Position numbers and translations under genes: made by a program. A DNA stretch of 64,000 nt, taken from the NCBI RefSeq assembly GCF_003696215.1, contig NZ_RFFG01000004.1, positions 124,001 through 188,000 on the forward strand, in the 5' to 3' direction. The DNA is from Actinomadura harenae (GTDB lineage: Bacteria > Actinomycetota > Actinomycetes > Streptosporangiales > Streptosporangiaceae). This document shows, one piece after another, positions 55,221-64,000 of the stretch; positions within the stretch are counted from its first letter, which is position 1; each line of letters opens with the position of its first letter. Below the pieces are notes generated by a model. The model made no database searches. It saw nothing but the letters and a program-made list of their open reading frames with translations, and was not told the DNA's origin.

Positions 55221-56170
55221 CGCGATCCCGCCTCCGCGCCGCCTCCGCCGGGGGAGCCCGGGGAGCCTCCCTGCCCGTTCTCGCGCAGGTCGTCCTGGTA
55301 ATGGCGGAGGAACAGCTCCTCCAGGGTCGGCGGCTGGCTGACGAGGCCGCGCACGCCGATCTCGGTGAGCCGGCGCAGGACGCCGTCGAGCCGCGCGGTG
55401 TCGACCTCGCACTTGAACGTGCCGTCCTTGACCTCGGGGTCGTGGACGCCGGGCAGGTTCTCCAGGCCGTCCGGGGGACCGGCGAGCTCGGCGCGGATCG
55501 AGGTGCGGGTGAGGTGCCGCAGCTCGCTGAGCGTGCCCGTCTCGACGGTGCGGCCCTTGCGGATGATGGTGACGCGGTCGCAGAGCGCCTCGACCTCGCT
55601 GAGGATGTGGCTGGACAGCAGGACGGTGCGCCCGCCGCCCCGCTCCGCGCGCACGTACTCCTGGAAGACCTCCTCCATCAGGGGGTCGAGACCGGAGGTC
55701 GGCTCGTCCAGGATCAGCAGCTCGGCGTCGGAGGCCAGCGCCGCGACGAGGGCGACCTTCTGCCGGTTGCCCTTGGAGTACGCGCGGCCCTTCTTCTTCG
55801 GGTCGAGCTCGAAGCGCTCGAGCAGCTCGTCGCGGCGGCGCGGGTCGAGACCGCCGCGCAGCCGCCCGAGCAGGTCGATCACCTCCCCTCCGGAGAGGTT
55901 CGGCCACAGGGTCACGTCGCCCGGGACGTAGGCCAGCCTGCGGTGCAGTGTCGTCGCGTCGCGCCACGGATCGCCGCCGAGCAGCCGGGCGATCCCGGCG
56001 TCGGAGCGCAGCAGGCCGAGCAGGACGCGGATGGTCGTGGACTTGCCCGCCCCGTTCGGGCCGAGGAAACCGTGGACCTCGCCCGGTCGCACGGTCAGGT
56101 CGAGCCCGTCGAGGGCGCGCGTCCGGCCGAAGGTCTTCACCAGGCCGGAGACGGAGATGGCCTCGTTCAT
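55217..56170 (-). CDS. ABC exporter ATP-binding protein
   Basis: A 317-residue ATPase of the drug-exporter (DrrA-like) type. Walker A is GPNGAGKS (near residue 38), the signature region is [15 protein letters not shown] instead of LSGGQ, and Walker B is [16 protein letters not shown] regulatory C-terminal domain follows and ends in a Gly/Ser-rich tail. It starts 142 bp from the divergent GbsR/MarR regulator and has a leaderless-type promoter. Confidence 0.93.
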   Translation of the reverse strand: MNEAISVSGLVKTFGRTRALDGLDLTVRPGEVHGFLGPNGAGKSTTIRVLLGLLRSDAGIARLLGGDPWRDATTLHRRLAYVPGDVTLWPNLSGGEVIDLLGRLRGGLDPRRRDELLERFELDPKKKGRAYSKGNRQKVALVAALASDAELLILDEPTSGLDPLMEEVFQEYVRAERGGGRTVLLSSHILSEVEALCDRVTIIRKGRTVETGTLSELRHLTRTSIRAELAGPPDGLENLPGVHDPEVKDGTFKCEVDTARLDGVLRRLTEIGVRGLVSQPPTLEELFLRHYQDDLRENGQGGSPGSPGGGGAEAGSR

Positions 56171-56177
56171 GCTTCAC

Positions 56178-56221
56178 AACCTACACGACGTTCACGAATT
56201 CATGAAGATAATGAATACGGT
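56178..56221. promoter_or_regulatory. Divergent promoters and operator-like repeat for the ABC exporter and its regulator
   Basis: On the minus strand TAGGTT (56178-56183) lies 7 nt before the ATPase ATG, with TTCATG as a -35 candidate 17 bp upstream. On the plus strand TACGGT is at 56216-56221. Between them 56191-56215 is AT-rich with TTCACGAA-TTCATGAA and TTCAT...ATGAA symmetry, overlapping both promoters. Confidence 0.5.
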
Positions 56222-56311
56222 AAACTGACGTGTCGTGGCGGCGGTGGCTACCGACCGTCCGAGTGAGCCAGGATGAGCCAGAGTGGGCCCGAATGAGGGA
56301 GTTGATGCCGG

Positions 56312-56899
56312 GTGGCCGACGAGCGGGCGCCGGAGGGGACGCGTGACGGGCGTGACGAGGAGGCGGTGCACCGCTTCGTGGAGAGGTTCGCCTCGTCCCT
56401 CGCCGACTCGGGGTGGCCGCGCATGGCCGCGCGCATCTTCGTCGCGCTGCTGGCCACCGACTCGGGGGCGCTCACCGCGGCGGAGCTGAGCGAGGAGCTG
56501 AGGATCAGCCCGGCGGCGGTGTCGGGCGCGGTGCGCTACCTGATCCATCTCGACCTGGTCACCCGCGAACGCGAGCCCGGCACCCGCCGCGACCTGTACC
56601 GCGTGGGGAACGAGGCGTGGCAGGAGGCGCTCAGCCGCCGCGACACGGCCCTCGCCAAGTGGACGGCGGGTCTGCTGGAGGGCTCCGACCTGCTCGGCTC
56701 CGCGACCCCCGCAGGAGAACGCCTGGCCGAGGCGGCCGAGTTCTTCGACTTCATCCGGAGCGATCTCGAACTGATCCTGGAACGCTGGGAGGCGCACCGC
56801 GAGAGCCTGCGCGCCGACGGGCAGTGGCCGCCCACCAACGGCGACGACCGCCGCCCGGACGGCCCGAGAAACCGCGCCGGCGGCCGACCCTCCCGCTGA
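56312..56899 (+). CDS. GbsR/MarR-family transcriptional regulator
   Basis: A 195-residue winged-helix regulator of the GbsR-like group. The HTH is near residues 52-78 (LTAAELSEELRISPAAVSGAVRYLIHLDLVTRER) with a wing EPGTRRDLYRVG. The C-terminal half is helical and ends in a charged tail. It is divergent from the ABC exporter and very probably represses it; this arrangement is common for such pumps. Confidence 0.9.
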   Translation: MADERAPEGTRDGRDEEAVHRFVERFASSLADSGWPRMAARIFVALLATDSGALTAAELSEELRISPAAVSGAVRYLIHLDLVTREREPGTRRDLYRVGNEAWQEALSRRDTALAKWTAGLLEGSDLLGSATPAGERLAEAAEFFDFIRSDLELILERWEAHRESLRADGQWPPTNGDDRRPDGPRNRAGGRPSR

Positions 56900-57093
56900 C
56901 CGAACGGCCGAGCGGAAGCGGTTCGGGGCGACCGGGAAACGCTCACTTGGTGAGTGCCGCTGTCCATCAAAGGTCGACAAGGCGGCGTTGTCACTTCGTG
57001 CGGCGTTGCGGTGCACGGCGTGGTCACGGCGCGGTCACCTGCGGTGATCGTTCGAGCGTGGTGGTTCCCACACGTCCCGCCAGTCTCTGCGGA

Positions 57094-57115
57094 CACTTCG
57101 CGAAGTGCGTAAAGT
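57094..57115 (+). promoter_or_regulatory. Perfect palindrome and leaderless promoter of the coiled-coil gene
   Basis: CACTTCGCGAAGTG at 57094-57107 is a perfect 14-bp palindrome placed 2 bp before the -10 box TAAAGT (57110-57115). A 7-nt spacer leads to the ATG at 57123. A protein bound there would block RNA polymerase. Confidence 0.6.
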
Positions 57116-57122
57116 TCATCCC

Positions 57123-58820
57123 ATGCCTAACAGTGACGAGCGCGACAACTCGGGTGTTCCGGAGCGGGAGGTCTCCGGCGACGCCGTGGCCCGGACCTCC
57201 GGGAGCGGCGAGGTCGCACGGATGGGAGAGCCCGTCACGGTCTGGCCGTGCGCCAGCTGCGGGCGTCCCGTGCCGCAGCCGGTCGGTGCCGTCCGCGCCA
57301 TCCGCTACTGCCAGGACAACGACGGCGCCTGCGTGCGCGAGGGGCACGAGCGGCGCGAGCGCGGCCGGGACGCCCCCGGCCTCACCGGCCAGGTCGCGGC
57401 CACCTGGGAGATGGTCGAGCGGCTCGAGCAGGCCGCCGACGCGCTGGCCGGGTCGCTGGCCGCCGAACTGAGCGTCGCCGGCGTGGAACGCCGCATCGCC
57501 GAGGTCCGCGCCGAGGCCGCGCGCGAGCTGTCGGTCGCGCAGAGCGAGCGGGACGCCTCGCAGCGACGCGCCGACGAGGCCCGCAGCGAGGCCGGCAACG
57601 CGCGGCAGCGCGCCGACGCCGCCGACAAGGACGCCACCCGCGCCCGCGAGGACGCCAAGAAGGCCACCGCCAAGCGGGACGCCGCCCAGAAGGCGTGGGA
57701 GGAGGCGCACGAGATCGCCCAGCAGGCGGTCACGGCCAAGCTCGCCGCCGAGAGCGAGCGCGACCGGATCGCCGCGCGCGAGACCGAGCTGCTCGCCGCG
57801 CTCGAGAGCACCCGCGCCGACCTCGTCGCCCAGCACGCGAAGGTCGCCGAGGCGGAGGGCGCCGCCGAGAAGCAGCGCGTCGAGGCCGTCGTCGCCAAGC
57901 AGGGCGCCGAGGACCTGCGCGCCTCGATGCGCGACACCGAGGCGCAGCGCCAGCGCGCGATGCAGTCCGCGAGCAAGGCCGAGGCCGAGCGCACCGCCGC
58001 GCAGCGCGCGCAGTCGGAGTCCGAGGCCGAGAACGTCCGCGCCAAGGCCCTCGCCGAGGACGCGGTGAAGGAGCGGGACGCCGCGCGCGAGCAGGCGTCC
58101 CAGGCGATCGCCGAACGCGACGACCTGCTCGGCAAGCTGAACGAGCACGCGCTCCAGATCCGGCAGCTGTCGCAGTCGGTCGCCGAGCAGCAGGCCGCGC
58201 TCTCCGCGCTCGCCGAGGAGCGCGACGCCGCCCGTGCCGAGGCCGACCGCGCGCGCCGCCAGATCGACCAGTTCACGCACAACACGCTGTCGTCGAACCT
58301 GCCCGCCGGCCGCCTGCCCGGTGCCCCCTCGCCGAACACGACGGGCGCCCCCGGGATGGCGCCGGACCTCCAGGGCTACCCGGACGGCGCCCCTCCCGTT
58401 CCGCCGCAGAACGGAGGCATGCCGGGCTCGCCGTCCACGACCGGGCACGGCGTCCCGTTCGCGCCGCCCGAGCCGTCCAGCGGCTACCCGCTCCCCGATC
58501 CGTCGAACGGCTACCCGCCCGGCGACCCGTCCCACGTCTATCCGCCCGGTGAGTCCGGGCGGGGTTACCCGACCGCCGACCCGAAGAGCGGTTACCCGTC
58601 GGCGGAGGGCGCGTCCGCGGCGCCGCTGGCGGCTCCGGTGCCCGGCCCGGTCGGCATCCCGTCCTCGATCACGGGCGGCACGCCGTACGTGGGCGGCGGT
58701 GTCAACGGCAACGGAGGCAACGGCAACGGGGCGAACGGCAACGGGATGAACGGGAACGGGATGAACGGCCACCGCCGAGGCCCCGACGACCCCGAGGACC
58801 CGCTCTTCCAGGGGCCGTGA
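57123..58820 (+). CDS. Coiled-coil protein with N-terminal zinc ribbon and Pro/Gly-rich tail
   Basis: A 565-residue protein with three visible parts. Residues about 40-75 contain CASCGRP and YCQDNDGAC, a likely zinc-binding Cys set. Residues about 90-385 are an uninterrupted Ala/Glu/Arg-rich coiled coil. The C-terminal part is low complexity: repeated SxGYPxxDP units (about 455-500) and NGNG repeats near 525-550. There is no signal peptide or membrane segment. It may be a cytoskeletal or chromosome-organising scaffold, but I recognise no family. It stands alone between its own promoter and a strong terminator. Confidence 0.8.
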   Translation: MPNSDERDNSGVPEREVSGDAVARTSGSGEVARMGEPVTVWPCASCGRPVPQPVGAVRAIRYCQDNDGACVREGHERRERGRDAPGLTGQVAATWEMVERLEQAADALAGSLAAELSVAGVERRIAEVRAEAARELSVAQSERDASQRRADEARSEAGNARQRADAADKDATRAREDAKKATAKRDAAQKAWEEAHEIAQQAVTAKLAAESERDRIAARETELLAALESTRADLVAQHAKVAEAEGAAEKQRVEAVVAKQGAEDLRASMRDTEAQRQRAMQSASKAEAERTAAQRAQSESEAENVRAKALAEDAVKERDAAREQASQAIAERDDLLGKLNEHALQIRQLSQSVAEQQAALSALAEERDAARAEADRARRQIDQFTHNTLSSNLPAGRLPGAPSPNTTGAPGMAPDLQGYPDGAPPVPPQNGGMPGSPSTTGHGVPFAPPEPSSGYPLPDPSNGYPPGDPSHVYPPGESGRGYPTADPKSGYPSAEGASAAPLAAPVPGPVGIPSSITGGTPYVGGGVNGNGGNGNGANGNGMNGNGMNGHRRGPDDPEDPLFQGP

Positions 58821-58858
58821 CCTGATCCGCCCGTCGCAGGGCGGCATGACGAACGAGA

Positions 58859-58891
58859 CCGGTGGCGGGTGCGTTGCGCACCCGCCACCGG
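58859..58891. terminator. Bidirectional terminator
   Basis: A 14-bp perfect stem (CCGGTGGCGGGTGC and its complement) with a 5-nt loop, followed on the plus strand by a T-rich stretch. It separates the coiled-coil gene from the convergent small membrane protein. Confidence 0.7.
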
Positions 58892-58903
58892 TCGTTGGTT
58901 TCG

Positions 58904-59119
58904 TTACAGATAGCGGACGATCAGGACGACCGCCAGCAGCGTGCACGCGAGGATCCAAATGCTGTTCCCGCGTTCCCTGCTCGCGGTGGCGCGCAGGGTG
59001 GTCACCCGCCGCCGGCTCTGCCTGACGTCGAACATCGCGCGTCGTGCGCGCTCCCAGCTCATCCCCATGTAGACGGCGAGGGCCGCCACGGCGAGGACGA
59101 GGACGGCGTTTTCGGTCAT
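58904..59119 (-). CDS. Small membrane protein
   Basis: A 71-residue protein with two hydrophobic segments, about residues 4-20 and 53-69, joined by a basic loop (RARRAMFDVRQSRRRVTTLR). GGAGG lies about 10 nt upstream of the ATG. Function unknown. Confidence 0.6.
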   Translation of the reverse strand: MTENAVLVLAVAALAVYMGMSWERARRAMFDVRQSRRRVTTLRATASRERGNSIWILACTLLAVVLIVRYL

Positions 59120-59265
59120 CTGGTCCGACCTCCGTTGGCCGCAGATGCTCAGATTCAATGCGATTGTCGCCGTCCCGAACCGTGCCGCGCGACACATTTC
59201 CAGCGATCCGTCGGGCGGACATGTCGTCCGACTCCGGATCATGGGTGTCGCCTGGGAGGATTCCC

Positions 59266-59976
59266 CTATCCGCGGAAGCGCGCGGGGTCGACCTCGATCC
59301 AGATCTGCTCGGCCTGCCCGAGGAGGCGGCCGTCCGCGCCGTAGACCGCGCTGCCCGCGAACATCTTGCGGCCGTCCCGGCGGCGTGCGGCGCCGACGGC
59401 GACGCACGGCTCGCCGGCCTCGGGCAGCGCGTGCACGCGCGCGGTCATGGTCCCGAGGACCGCCGGACGGCTGCCCGCCGGGTCGAACGCCCAGCCGCCG
59501 GGGCAGTCGAGCGCGGCCCACATGAGGGCGGACGTCGGGGCGTCCCACGGCGTCCAGGGGCAGGCGACGGTGCCGTCCACGCCGTCCACCGGGCCGGGCG
59601 CGAGGCGCATGCCGTCGCCGGGCGCGCGGTCGGGACCGCACACGAAGCAGCCGGGGAAGGGGTGGTCGCCGCCCGCGTTGAACTTCTCGGCGGCGCGCGC
59701 GGCGACGTCCGGCGCGACGGCCGGGACGGCGCCGGTGGAGAACGTGTCCGCGCGGGCCTCGGCGACCAGGCGGTCACCGTCCCAGAGCGTCAGGTGGCCG
59801 CGGGCGCCGTCCTCGTCGGCGACGCGCAGCGGGGTCTCCAGCGGCGGCGGCAGGCGCAGCGCGACCCGCACCGCCTCGGGGGCGGCCTGAGGGGACACCC
59901 CGGAGGCCAGAAGACCGGCGACATAACCGCCGTTGCCCGAGTTGTCCGGACCGTGGAACCGTGCCTCCACCAGCAT
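59266..59976 (-). CDS. Thioesterase-superfamily (hotdog) protein
   Basis: A 236-residue protein of unknown substrate. The N-terminal ARFHGPDNSGNGGYVAGLLA and central HPFPGCFVCGPDRAPGDGM are typical of hotdog-fold acyl-CoA thioesterase-like proteins in actinobacteria, and ALDCPGGWAF resembles the second hotdog motif. No neighbour suggests a pathway. A possible -10 TAGGAT lies at 60016-60021 on the minus strand. Confidence 0.7.
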   Translation of the reverse strand: MLVEARFHGPDNSGNGGYVAGLLASGVSPQAAPEAVRVALRLPPPLETPLRVADEDGARGHLTLWDGDRLVAEARADTFSTGAVPAVAPDVAARAAEKFNAGGDHPFPGCFVCGPDRAPGDGMRLAPGPVDGVDGTVACPWTPWDAPTSALMWAALDCPGGWAFDPAGSRPAVLGTMTARVHALPEAGEPCVAVGAARRRDGRKMFAGSAVYGADGRLLGQAEQIWIEVDPARFRG

Positions 59977-60108
59977 GTGGGAACCCCCGCGCGAGAGATC
60001 TGTTGGAACGGTCGAATCCTAGCGGGGCTCACCAAAAGGCCCGGATTCGGTCAAAAGTCGGTGAAAGTTCGAAAGGGGAGCGAGAGGGAGGGCGGGGAGG
60101 AGGGGGCG

Positions 60109-60624
60109 TCAGATCGCGCGGGACGGTTGCGGACGCCCCGGACGCGTGGAGAAGAACACCGACAGCGACCCGTTCAGCCGCGCCCGCACGGTCTCCTCGT
60201 CCACGGGGCCGTCCTCGGGGACCGGACGGGTCTCCAGCGCCCGCTCGATCAGCAGCTCGATGTTGCGGTCGGCGACGAGCACCGAGCAGGTGTCGCAGGC
60301 GAACCAGGGGTACAGCATGTTCAGCACCGCGACGGCGGTGTCGTCGTCGGACAGGTGCGTGGTGTCGAGCTCGACCTCGAACATGTCGGTCGCCTCGGGG
60401 TCCAGGGTGGGGTAGTACAGCCAGCTGGGGTCTGCGGCGGCGCAGAAGTCGCAGGTCGGGTCGGCCGCGGCGGGGGTTCCGACGGCCAGCTCGAGCGCGT
60501 GGTCCCAGGGCTCCACGCGGCGGTTGTGCCGGTAGCCCACGGTGTCGAGCGCGCCTTCGCGGTTGTGGGTGACGTCATGCACCTCGCCGCCGCACCGGGC
60601 GCACATGAAGCCGATGTCCTCCAT
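60109..60624 (-). CDS. Hypothetical Cys-rich protein
   Basis: A 171-residue protein with three CxxC pairs: CARCGGE (near residue 8), CDFCAAADPSW (near 56) and CDTCSVL (near 108), suggesting zinc binding. The rest is acidic. GGGGGAAGG lies before the ATG at 60624. A longer frame exists upstream but has no support. Function unknown. Confidence 0.7.
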   Translation of the reverse strand: MEDIGFMCARCGGEVHDVTHNREGALDTVGYRHNRRVEPWDHALELAVGTPAAADPTCDFCAAADPSWLYYPTLDPEATDMFEVELDTTHLSDDDTAVAVLNMLYPWFACDTCSVLVADRNIELLIERALETRPVPEDGPVDEETVRARLNGSLSVFFSTRPGRPQPSRAI

Positions 60625-60911
60625 GCCCTTCCCCCTGATCGCTGGCACCGATCTCACAGTATCCGGAAGGAGGGCGCCCGCGTACCCGCCCCGCACGATT
60701 CGATCTTGCCCGGATTCGGCCCCGTTGCCCGGGGGCCGGGGGCCCGTCCGATACCGTGGTTCCCCGGTGCCGCCCGCGCCCCGGCGATCCCGGCAGGGCC
60801 CCCGTCCCGCACGCCGCTCACGTGCCGCGTCCGTCCCGGCCCCGTGCCCTCCACCCCTGTGGCAGACCGCGTACGCGCACGCGCCGCCGAGCCCGATTCC
60901 GGAGGTCATCC

Positions 60912-61718
60912 GTGCCCCTCAGCCCCGTCGTGGACGGCGTCGTCCTGAACGCCGACAAGATCGAACTCGTCCGTTCCGGCCGGACCCTGCTCGACCGGGT
61001 CTCGATGACCGTCCTCACCGGCGAGCACTGGGCGCTGATCGGCCCGAACGGCGCGGGGAAGAGCACCCTGCTCGGCATCCTCGGCGCCTACACCCACCCC
61101 ACCCGCGGCACCGCCGAGATCCTCGGGCACCGGCTCGGCCGCGTGAACGTGCACGACCTGCGGACGCTTATAGGGCAGGTCAACCCCAGGCATCCTCTGG
61201 AATCGGCGCGGACCGTCAGGGAGATCGTCCTGACCGGCGCGACCGGCACCATCGAACTCGTCCCGCGCTGGACGCCCTCGGACGCCGAACTGTCCCGCGC
61301 GGACGAGCTGATCGCGCTCATGGGCCTCACGCCCCGCGCCGAGGCCCGCTGGCCGAACCTGTCCCAGGGGGAGCGCGGCCGGGCGCTGATCGCCCGCGCG
61401 CTGATGCCGAACCCGCCGCTGCTGCTGCTGGACGAACCCGCCACCGGCCTCGACCTCGCCGCCCGCGAACGCCTCCTCGCCGCCATCGACGTCCTGCGCG
61501 AGAACCGCCCGGACCTCACGACCGTCCTGGTCACGCATCATCTGGAGGAGCTGCCGACCTCCACCAGCCACGCCATGCTGCTGCGCGACGGCGCGGTGCT
61601 GGCGTCCGGCCCGGCGGACGAGGTGCTCACGACCGAGCTGGTCAGCGCCTGCTTCGACCATCCCGTCGCGGTCACGCGGGCGAACGGCCGCTGGGCCGCC
61701 ACCGCGGGCGGCCGCTGA
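60912..61718 (+). CDS. Solitary ABC transporter ATP-binding protein
   Basis: A 268-residue ABC ATPase. Walker [10 protein letters not shown] (near residue 44), signature LSQGERGR (near 155), Walker B LLLLDEPATGLDLAARE and the switch His in LVTHHLEEL are all present. No permease lies nearby, so the partner is elsewhere or it acts in a non-transport role like other solitary YlmA-type ATPases. The GTG has GGAGG 6 nt upstream. Confidence 0.88.
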   Translation: MPLSPVVDGVVLNADKIELVRSGRTLLDRVSMTVLTGEHWALIGPNGAGKSTLLGILGAYTHPTRGTAEILGHRLGRVNVHDLRTLIGQVNPRHPLESARTVREIVLTGATGTIELVPRWTPSDAELSRADELIALMGLTPRAEARWPNLSQGERGRALIARALMPNPPLLLLDEPATGLDLAARERLLAAIDVLRENRPDLTTVLVTHHLEELPTSTSHAMLLRDGAVLASGPADEVLTTELVSACFDHPVAVTRANGRWAATAGGR

Positions 61719-61760
61719 CGCCCGCTGACGGCCGCTGACGGCCCGGCTCCGGCCCGCCGC

Positions 61761-63122
61761 TCAGGTATCGGCGCGGACGCGGTGCTCCCCGAGCCGGGCG
61801 AGCACCGCCTGGTTCGCCTCCCAGCCGTCCGGGAACCTCACCGGGACGCCGAGCCGCACCGGCTCCGCCGACGGATGCGCGTCCAGCAGCTCCGGGATGC
61901 CCGCGCGCGCCACGACCAGGCACGCGTGCCGGTGCCGGGACGCCAGCACGCACAACCGCCCCGACTCCAGGTGGAACGCGGTCGCGTCGCGCCGTCCGGA
62001 CAGGGGATGCAGCACCACCGTCACGTCGTACTCGCGGCCCTGCAACCGGTTGGCGGTGTCGACGGTGACCTCGCCCGCGTACGGTCCGAGCGCGAGGCGG
62101 ATCGCGGCGACCTGGTCGCGGTGCGCCGCTCCGATCGCGATCCGGTCCGCCCCGACCGGCGCCTCGCCGCGTTCGGAGTGCGCGACGGGCCCGCGCTGCA
62201 GCATCCGCACGGCCAGCGCCGCCGTTGCCCGGACGGCCTCGGAGTCGGTCCGCAGCGTGTGCCGCGCGGGCAGCTCGTACAGGGACCATCCGGTCGCCGC
62301 GGCCTCCTCGACGGCGCGGTCGTGGGACGTTCCCATCCCGCCCGTGCCCAGCTCGAGCCGCCGGTCTCCCGGACCGGTGCCCGACCGGAACCCCGTGAAC
62401 GGGTAGAACGCCTGCGAGACCACCGGCGCCGCCGACGCCGGAAGCCGCCACGACACCGGAAGCCGGTGCACCGGGAGCTCCGGATTGTGCGCGAGCAGCA
62501 CGGACACGGCGCTGCGCATCGGGTCCCACGACAGTCCCGCCCAGCGCTCGACCTCGACCGTCGAGAACGGGTCGAGCTGGCCCGGGTCGCCCACGAACAG
62601 CGCCCGCTCGAACCGGCCCGCGATGCGCAGCAGCATGTCCGAGCGCATCTGGTACGCCTCGTCCACGATCGCCCACGGCCACGACCCGTCGGTCAGCGTC
62701 GCCCACTTCGCGGCCGTCGCGATCACGATCGTCCGGTCGGCGATGTCGTCGGCCTTCAGCGCGACCCGCACCGACGCGTGCGCCGTCACCCGATCGGACG
62801 CCAGGTACCCGGCCGCCGACAGTCGCCCGATCGTCAGGTCCGGATGGTCGGTGGCGATGCGGTCGATCAGGTCGTCGACCTGCTCGTTCGTCTGCGCCAC
62901 GATCATCAGCCGCTCGCCCGCGCGGGCCAGGTGCGCGGCGGCCCGGACGACCAGCGTCGACTTGCCCGCGCCGGGCGGCGAGTCCACCACGACGCCGCGG
63001 TGGTCCCTCGCCAGATCGGCCAGGACGGCCTCGACGACCCGGTTCGCCTCCGCGGCCGGACTCGCCTCGGCGCCTGGGCCCGCCTGCGAGGCGGGGCTCG
63101 TCGGCCGCGTTCCGGCGCTCAC
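61761..63122 (-). CDS. SF1-type AAA ATPase / helicase
   Basis: A 453-residue ATPase. Walker A is SPPGAGKSTL (near residue 50), Walker B IVDEAYQM (near 150), followed by FVGDPGQLDPF (motif III-like), SWRLPASA (motif IV) and VDTANRLQGREYDVTVVLHPL (motifs V/VI). The order matches UPF1/Dna2-like helicases (AAA_11/AAA_12), but the protein is short and lacks an obvious nuclease. It starts as GTGA overlapping the stop of its upstream partner, so the two are made together. Confidence 0.83.
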   Translation of the reverse strand: MSAGTRPTSPASQAGPGAEASPAAEANRVVEAVLADLARDHRGVVVDSPPGAGKSTLVVRAAAHLARAGERLMIVAQTNEQVDDLIDRIATDHPDLTIGRLSAAGYLASDRVTAHASVRVALKADDIADRTIVIATAAKWATLTDGSWPWAIVDEAYQMRSDMLLRIAGRFERALFVGDPGQLDPFSTVEVERWAGLSWDPMRSAVSVLLAHNPELPVHRLPVSWRLPASAAPVVSQAFYPFTGFRSGTGPGDRRLELGTGGMGTSHDRAVEEAAATGWSLYELPARHTLRTDSEAVRATAALAVRMLQRGPVAHSERGEAPVGADRIAIGAAHRDQVAAIRLALGPYAGEVTVDTANRLQGREYDVTVVLHPLSGRRDATAFHLESGRLCVLASRHRHACLVVARAGIPELLDAHPSAEPVRLGVPVRFPDGWEANQAVLARLGEHRVRADT

Positions 63123-63997
63123 GACCACACCTCCGTCGCGTCCTCGTCGGCCGGCTCGTACTCGGCGGGCGGGCCGCCGTGCGTCCACGGGGTGTCCTCG
63201 CGCTCGGGGAACTTCGACGCCCCCCACGAGTCGGCCGTCCGGGACGTGAACACGACCCGCTGCCCCGGCTCCGGCACCACGCCGGGCTCCGCCGTGAGCT
63301 TGCGCCCCATCCCGCCGGTCAGCTCCAGCAGGACGTCCTGGCCGTCGATCTCCACGACCTTCCCCTTGAGCCCCGGGCGGGCCGCGTTCACGACCGTCGC
63401 GCCCTCGTCCAGGCGCACCGGGTCCTCCGTGCGGATCCGCACGTACGGACGCAGCTTCGGCCGCTTGCCCGACTCGTCCAGCCGTTCCGGTTCGGTCTCG
63501 GTGACCACGCCGCCGAACGCCTGGCCCGCGAGCCGCTGCTCGGCCATCACCAGGGGATCGTCGAACGCGCGCTGCGCCTCGTACGACTCCTGCGAACGCT
63601 CCAGATCGTGCAGGCGGCGCGCCGCGCGGACCGCGTCGTCCAGCTTCGCCTGCGGCGGGCTCTCCGCGAACTCGCGATGGAAGTAGGTGAACGAGTCGCG
63701 GTCCCGCTCCCAGCGCTTCGGCACGCTCGCGCCCTCCGGCAGGGCACGCAGCATGTCCAGTGCACGCCAGGCCAGGTCCCAGGTCGGGACGAGCTGGGAC
63801 GCGACGGCGGCGCGGATCCGCTCCTCGGCGCGCGGCTCGCCGCCGCTCTCGTCGAACGCGGCGATCGCCGGGGCGAGCACCTCGTTGTCGAACGTCGGGT
63901 CGGTCGCCGGGCCGGCGGGCGGGCACAGCACCGGATCCTCGGCGCGCGCGGCGGCGGACGGCCCGTCCAGGCCCTCGGGCGGGTCGATCCAGCCCAT
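63119..63997 (-). CDS. Hypothetical partner of the SF1 ATPase
   Basis: About 292 residues from the ATG at 63997 to the GTGA junction with the ATPase. The N-terminal half is helical and charged; residues about 165-245 look like a small beta domain (VVTETEPERL, ARPGLKGKVVEIDGQDVLLEL), perhaps an SH3/KOW-like fold. No family recognised. The start is 3 bp from the window edge, so an upstream start cannot be excluded. Confidence 0.7.
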   Translation of the reverse strand: MGWIDPPEGLDGPSAAARAEDPVLCPPAGPATDPTFDNEVLAPAIAAFDESGGEPRAEERIRAAVASQLVPTWDLAWRALDMLRALPEGASVPKRWERDRDSFTYFHREFAESPPQAKLDDAVRAARRLHDLERSQESYEAQRAFDDPLVMAEQRLAGQAFGGVVTETEPERLDESGKRPKLRPYVRIRTEDPVRLDEGATVVNAARPGLKGKVVEIDGQDVLLELTGGMGRKLTAEPGVVPEPGQRVVFTSRTADSWGASKFPEREDTPWTHGGPPAEYEPADEDATEVWS

Positions 63998-64000
63998 CAG

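Overview
This window comes from a very high G+C actinomycete. The S12 hydrolases, LytS/LytTR pair, PucR and LuxR-free regulator set, ANTAR/SpoIIE phosphatase, many start codons lacking a Shine-Dalgarno but sitting about 7 nt behind a TANNNT box (leaderless style), AICE-type integrase at a tRNA-Pro and a KstR2-type steroid cluster all fit the Streptosporangiales (Actinomadura-like). The genus is inference; no 16S or marker gene is present.

Layout. (1) 54-22155: a MarR regulator, a cytoplasmic S12 serine hydrolase, then one tightly overlapping operon for a peptide ABC importer (ATPase fusion, two permeases, lipoprotein), an erythromycin-esterase-like hydrolase and an S9 prolyl oligopeptidase. 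A PucR regulator and an N-acylamino-acid racemase / GNAT acyltransferase / M20 deacylase operon face it. The latter matches the known D- to L-amino acid conversion route via N-succinylation. Next come tdh-kbl (threonine to glycine plus acetyl-CoA), a LytS/LytTR two-component pair, a secreted TAP-like hydrolase and a secreted protein of unknown function. Read together, 626-17605 looks like uptake and complete breakdown of a D-residue-containing, possibly ester-linked peptide (inference).

(2) 22156-26892: a decayed mobile island. It holds an orphan three-repeat type I-E CRISPR array (61-bp period, 32-nt spacers), a broken WD40 gene, an orphan HINT-toxin cassette with an overlapping immunity gene, an inverted RHS fragment, and a 5'-truncated tyrosine recombinase next to tRNA-Pro(GGG).

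(3) 26948-29821: a class-A-like serine hydrolase lipoprotein and an ANTAR-PAS-PAS-PP2C phosphatase.

(4) 29870-47857: a KstR2-type regulon for late steroid catabolism (HIP / rings C and D): fadE30-like, SDR, kstR2, fadA6 on one side; echA20-ipdA-ipdB-ipdC and two divergent SDRs on the other, in the gene order known from Mycobacterium tuberculosis Rv3548c-Rv3560c. Two palindromes resembling the KstR2 box sit at the two cluster promoters. Between the halves lie a CoA-transferase/dehydratase/acyl-CoA dehydrogenase trio, an XRE regulator, an SDR, a quinone-reductase-like enzyme, an MFS pump, and a redoxin with its divergent TetR and a perfect 10-bp inverted repeat.

(5) 47859-63997: a Ser/Thr kinase with an extracellular lytic-transglycosylase-like domain, an HrpA-type DEAH helicase, an ABC exporter under a divergent GbsR/MarR regulator, a leaderless coiled-coil zinc-ribbon protein, small and hypothetical proteins, a solitary ABC ATPase, and an SF1-type ATPase translationally coupled to a hypothetical partner at the window edge.
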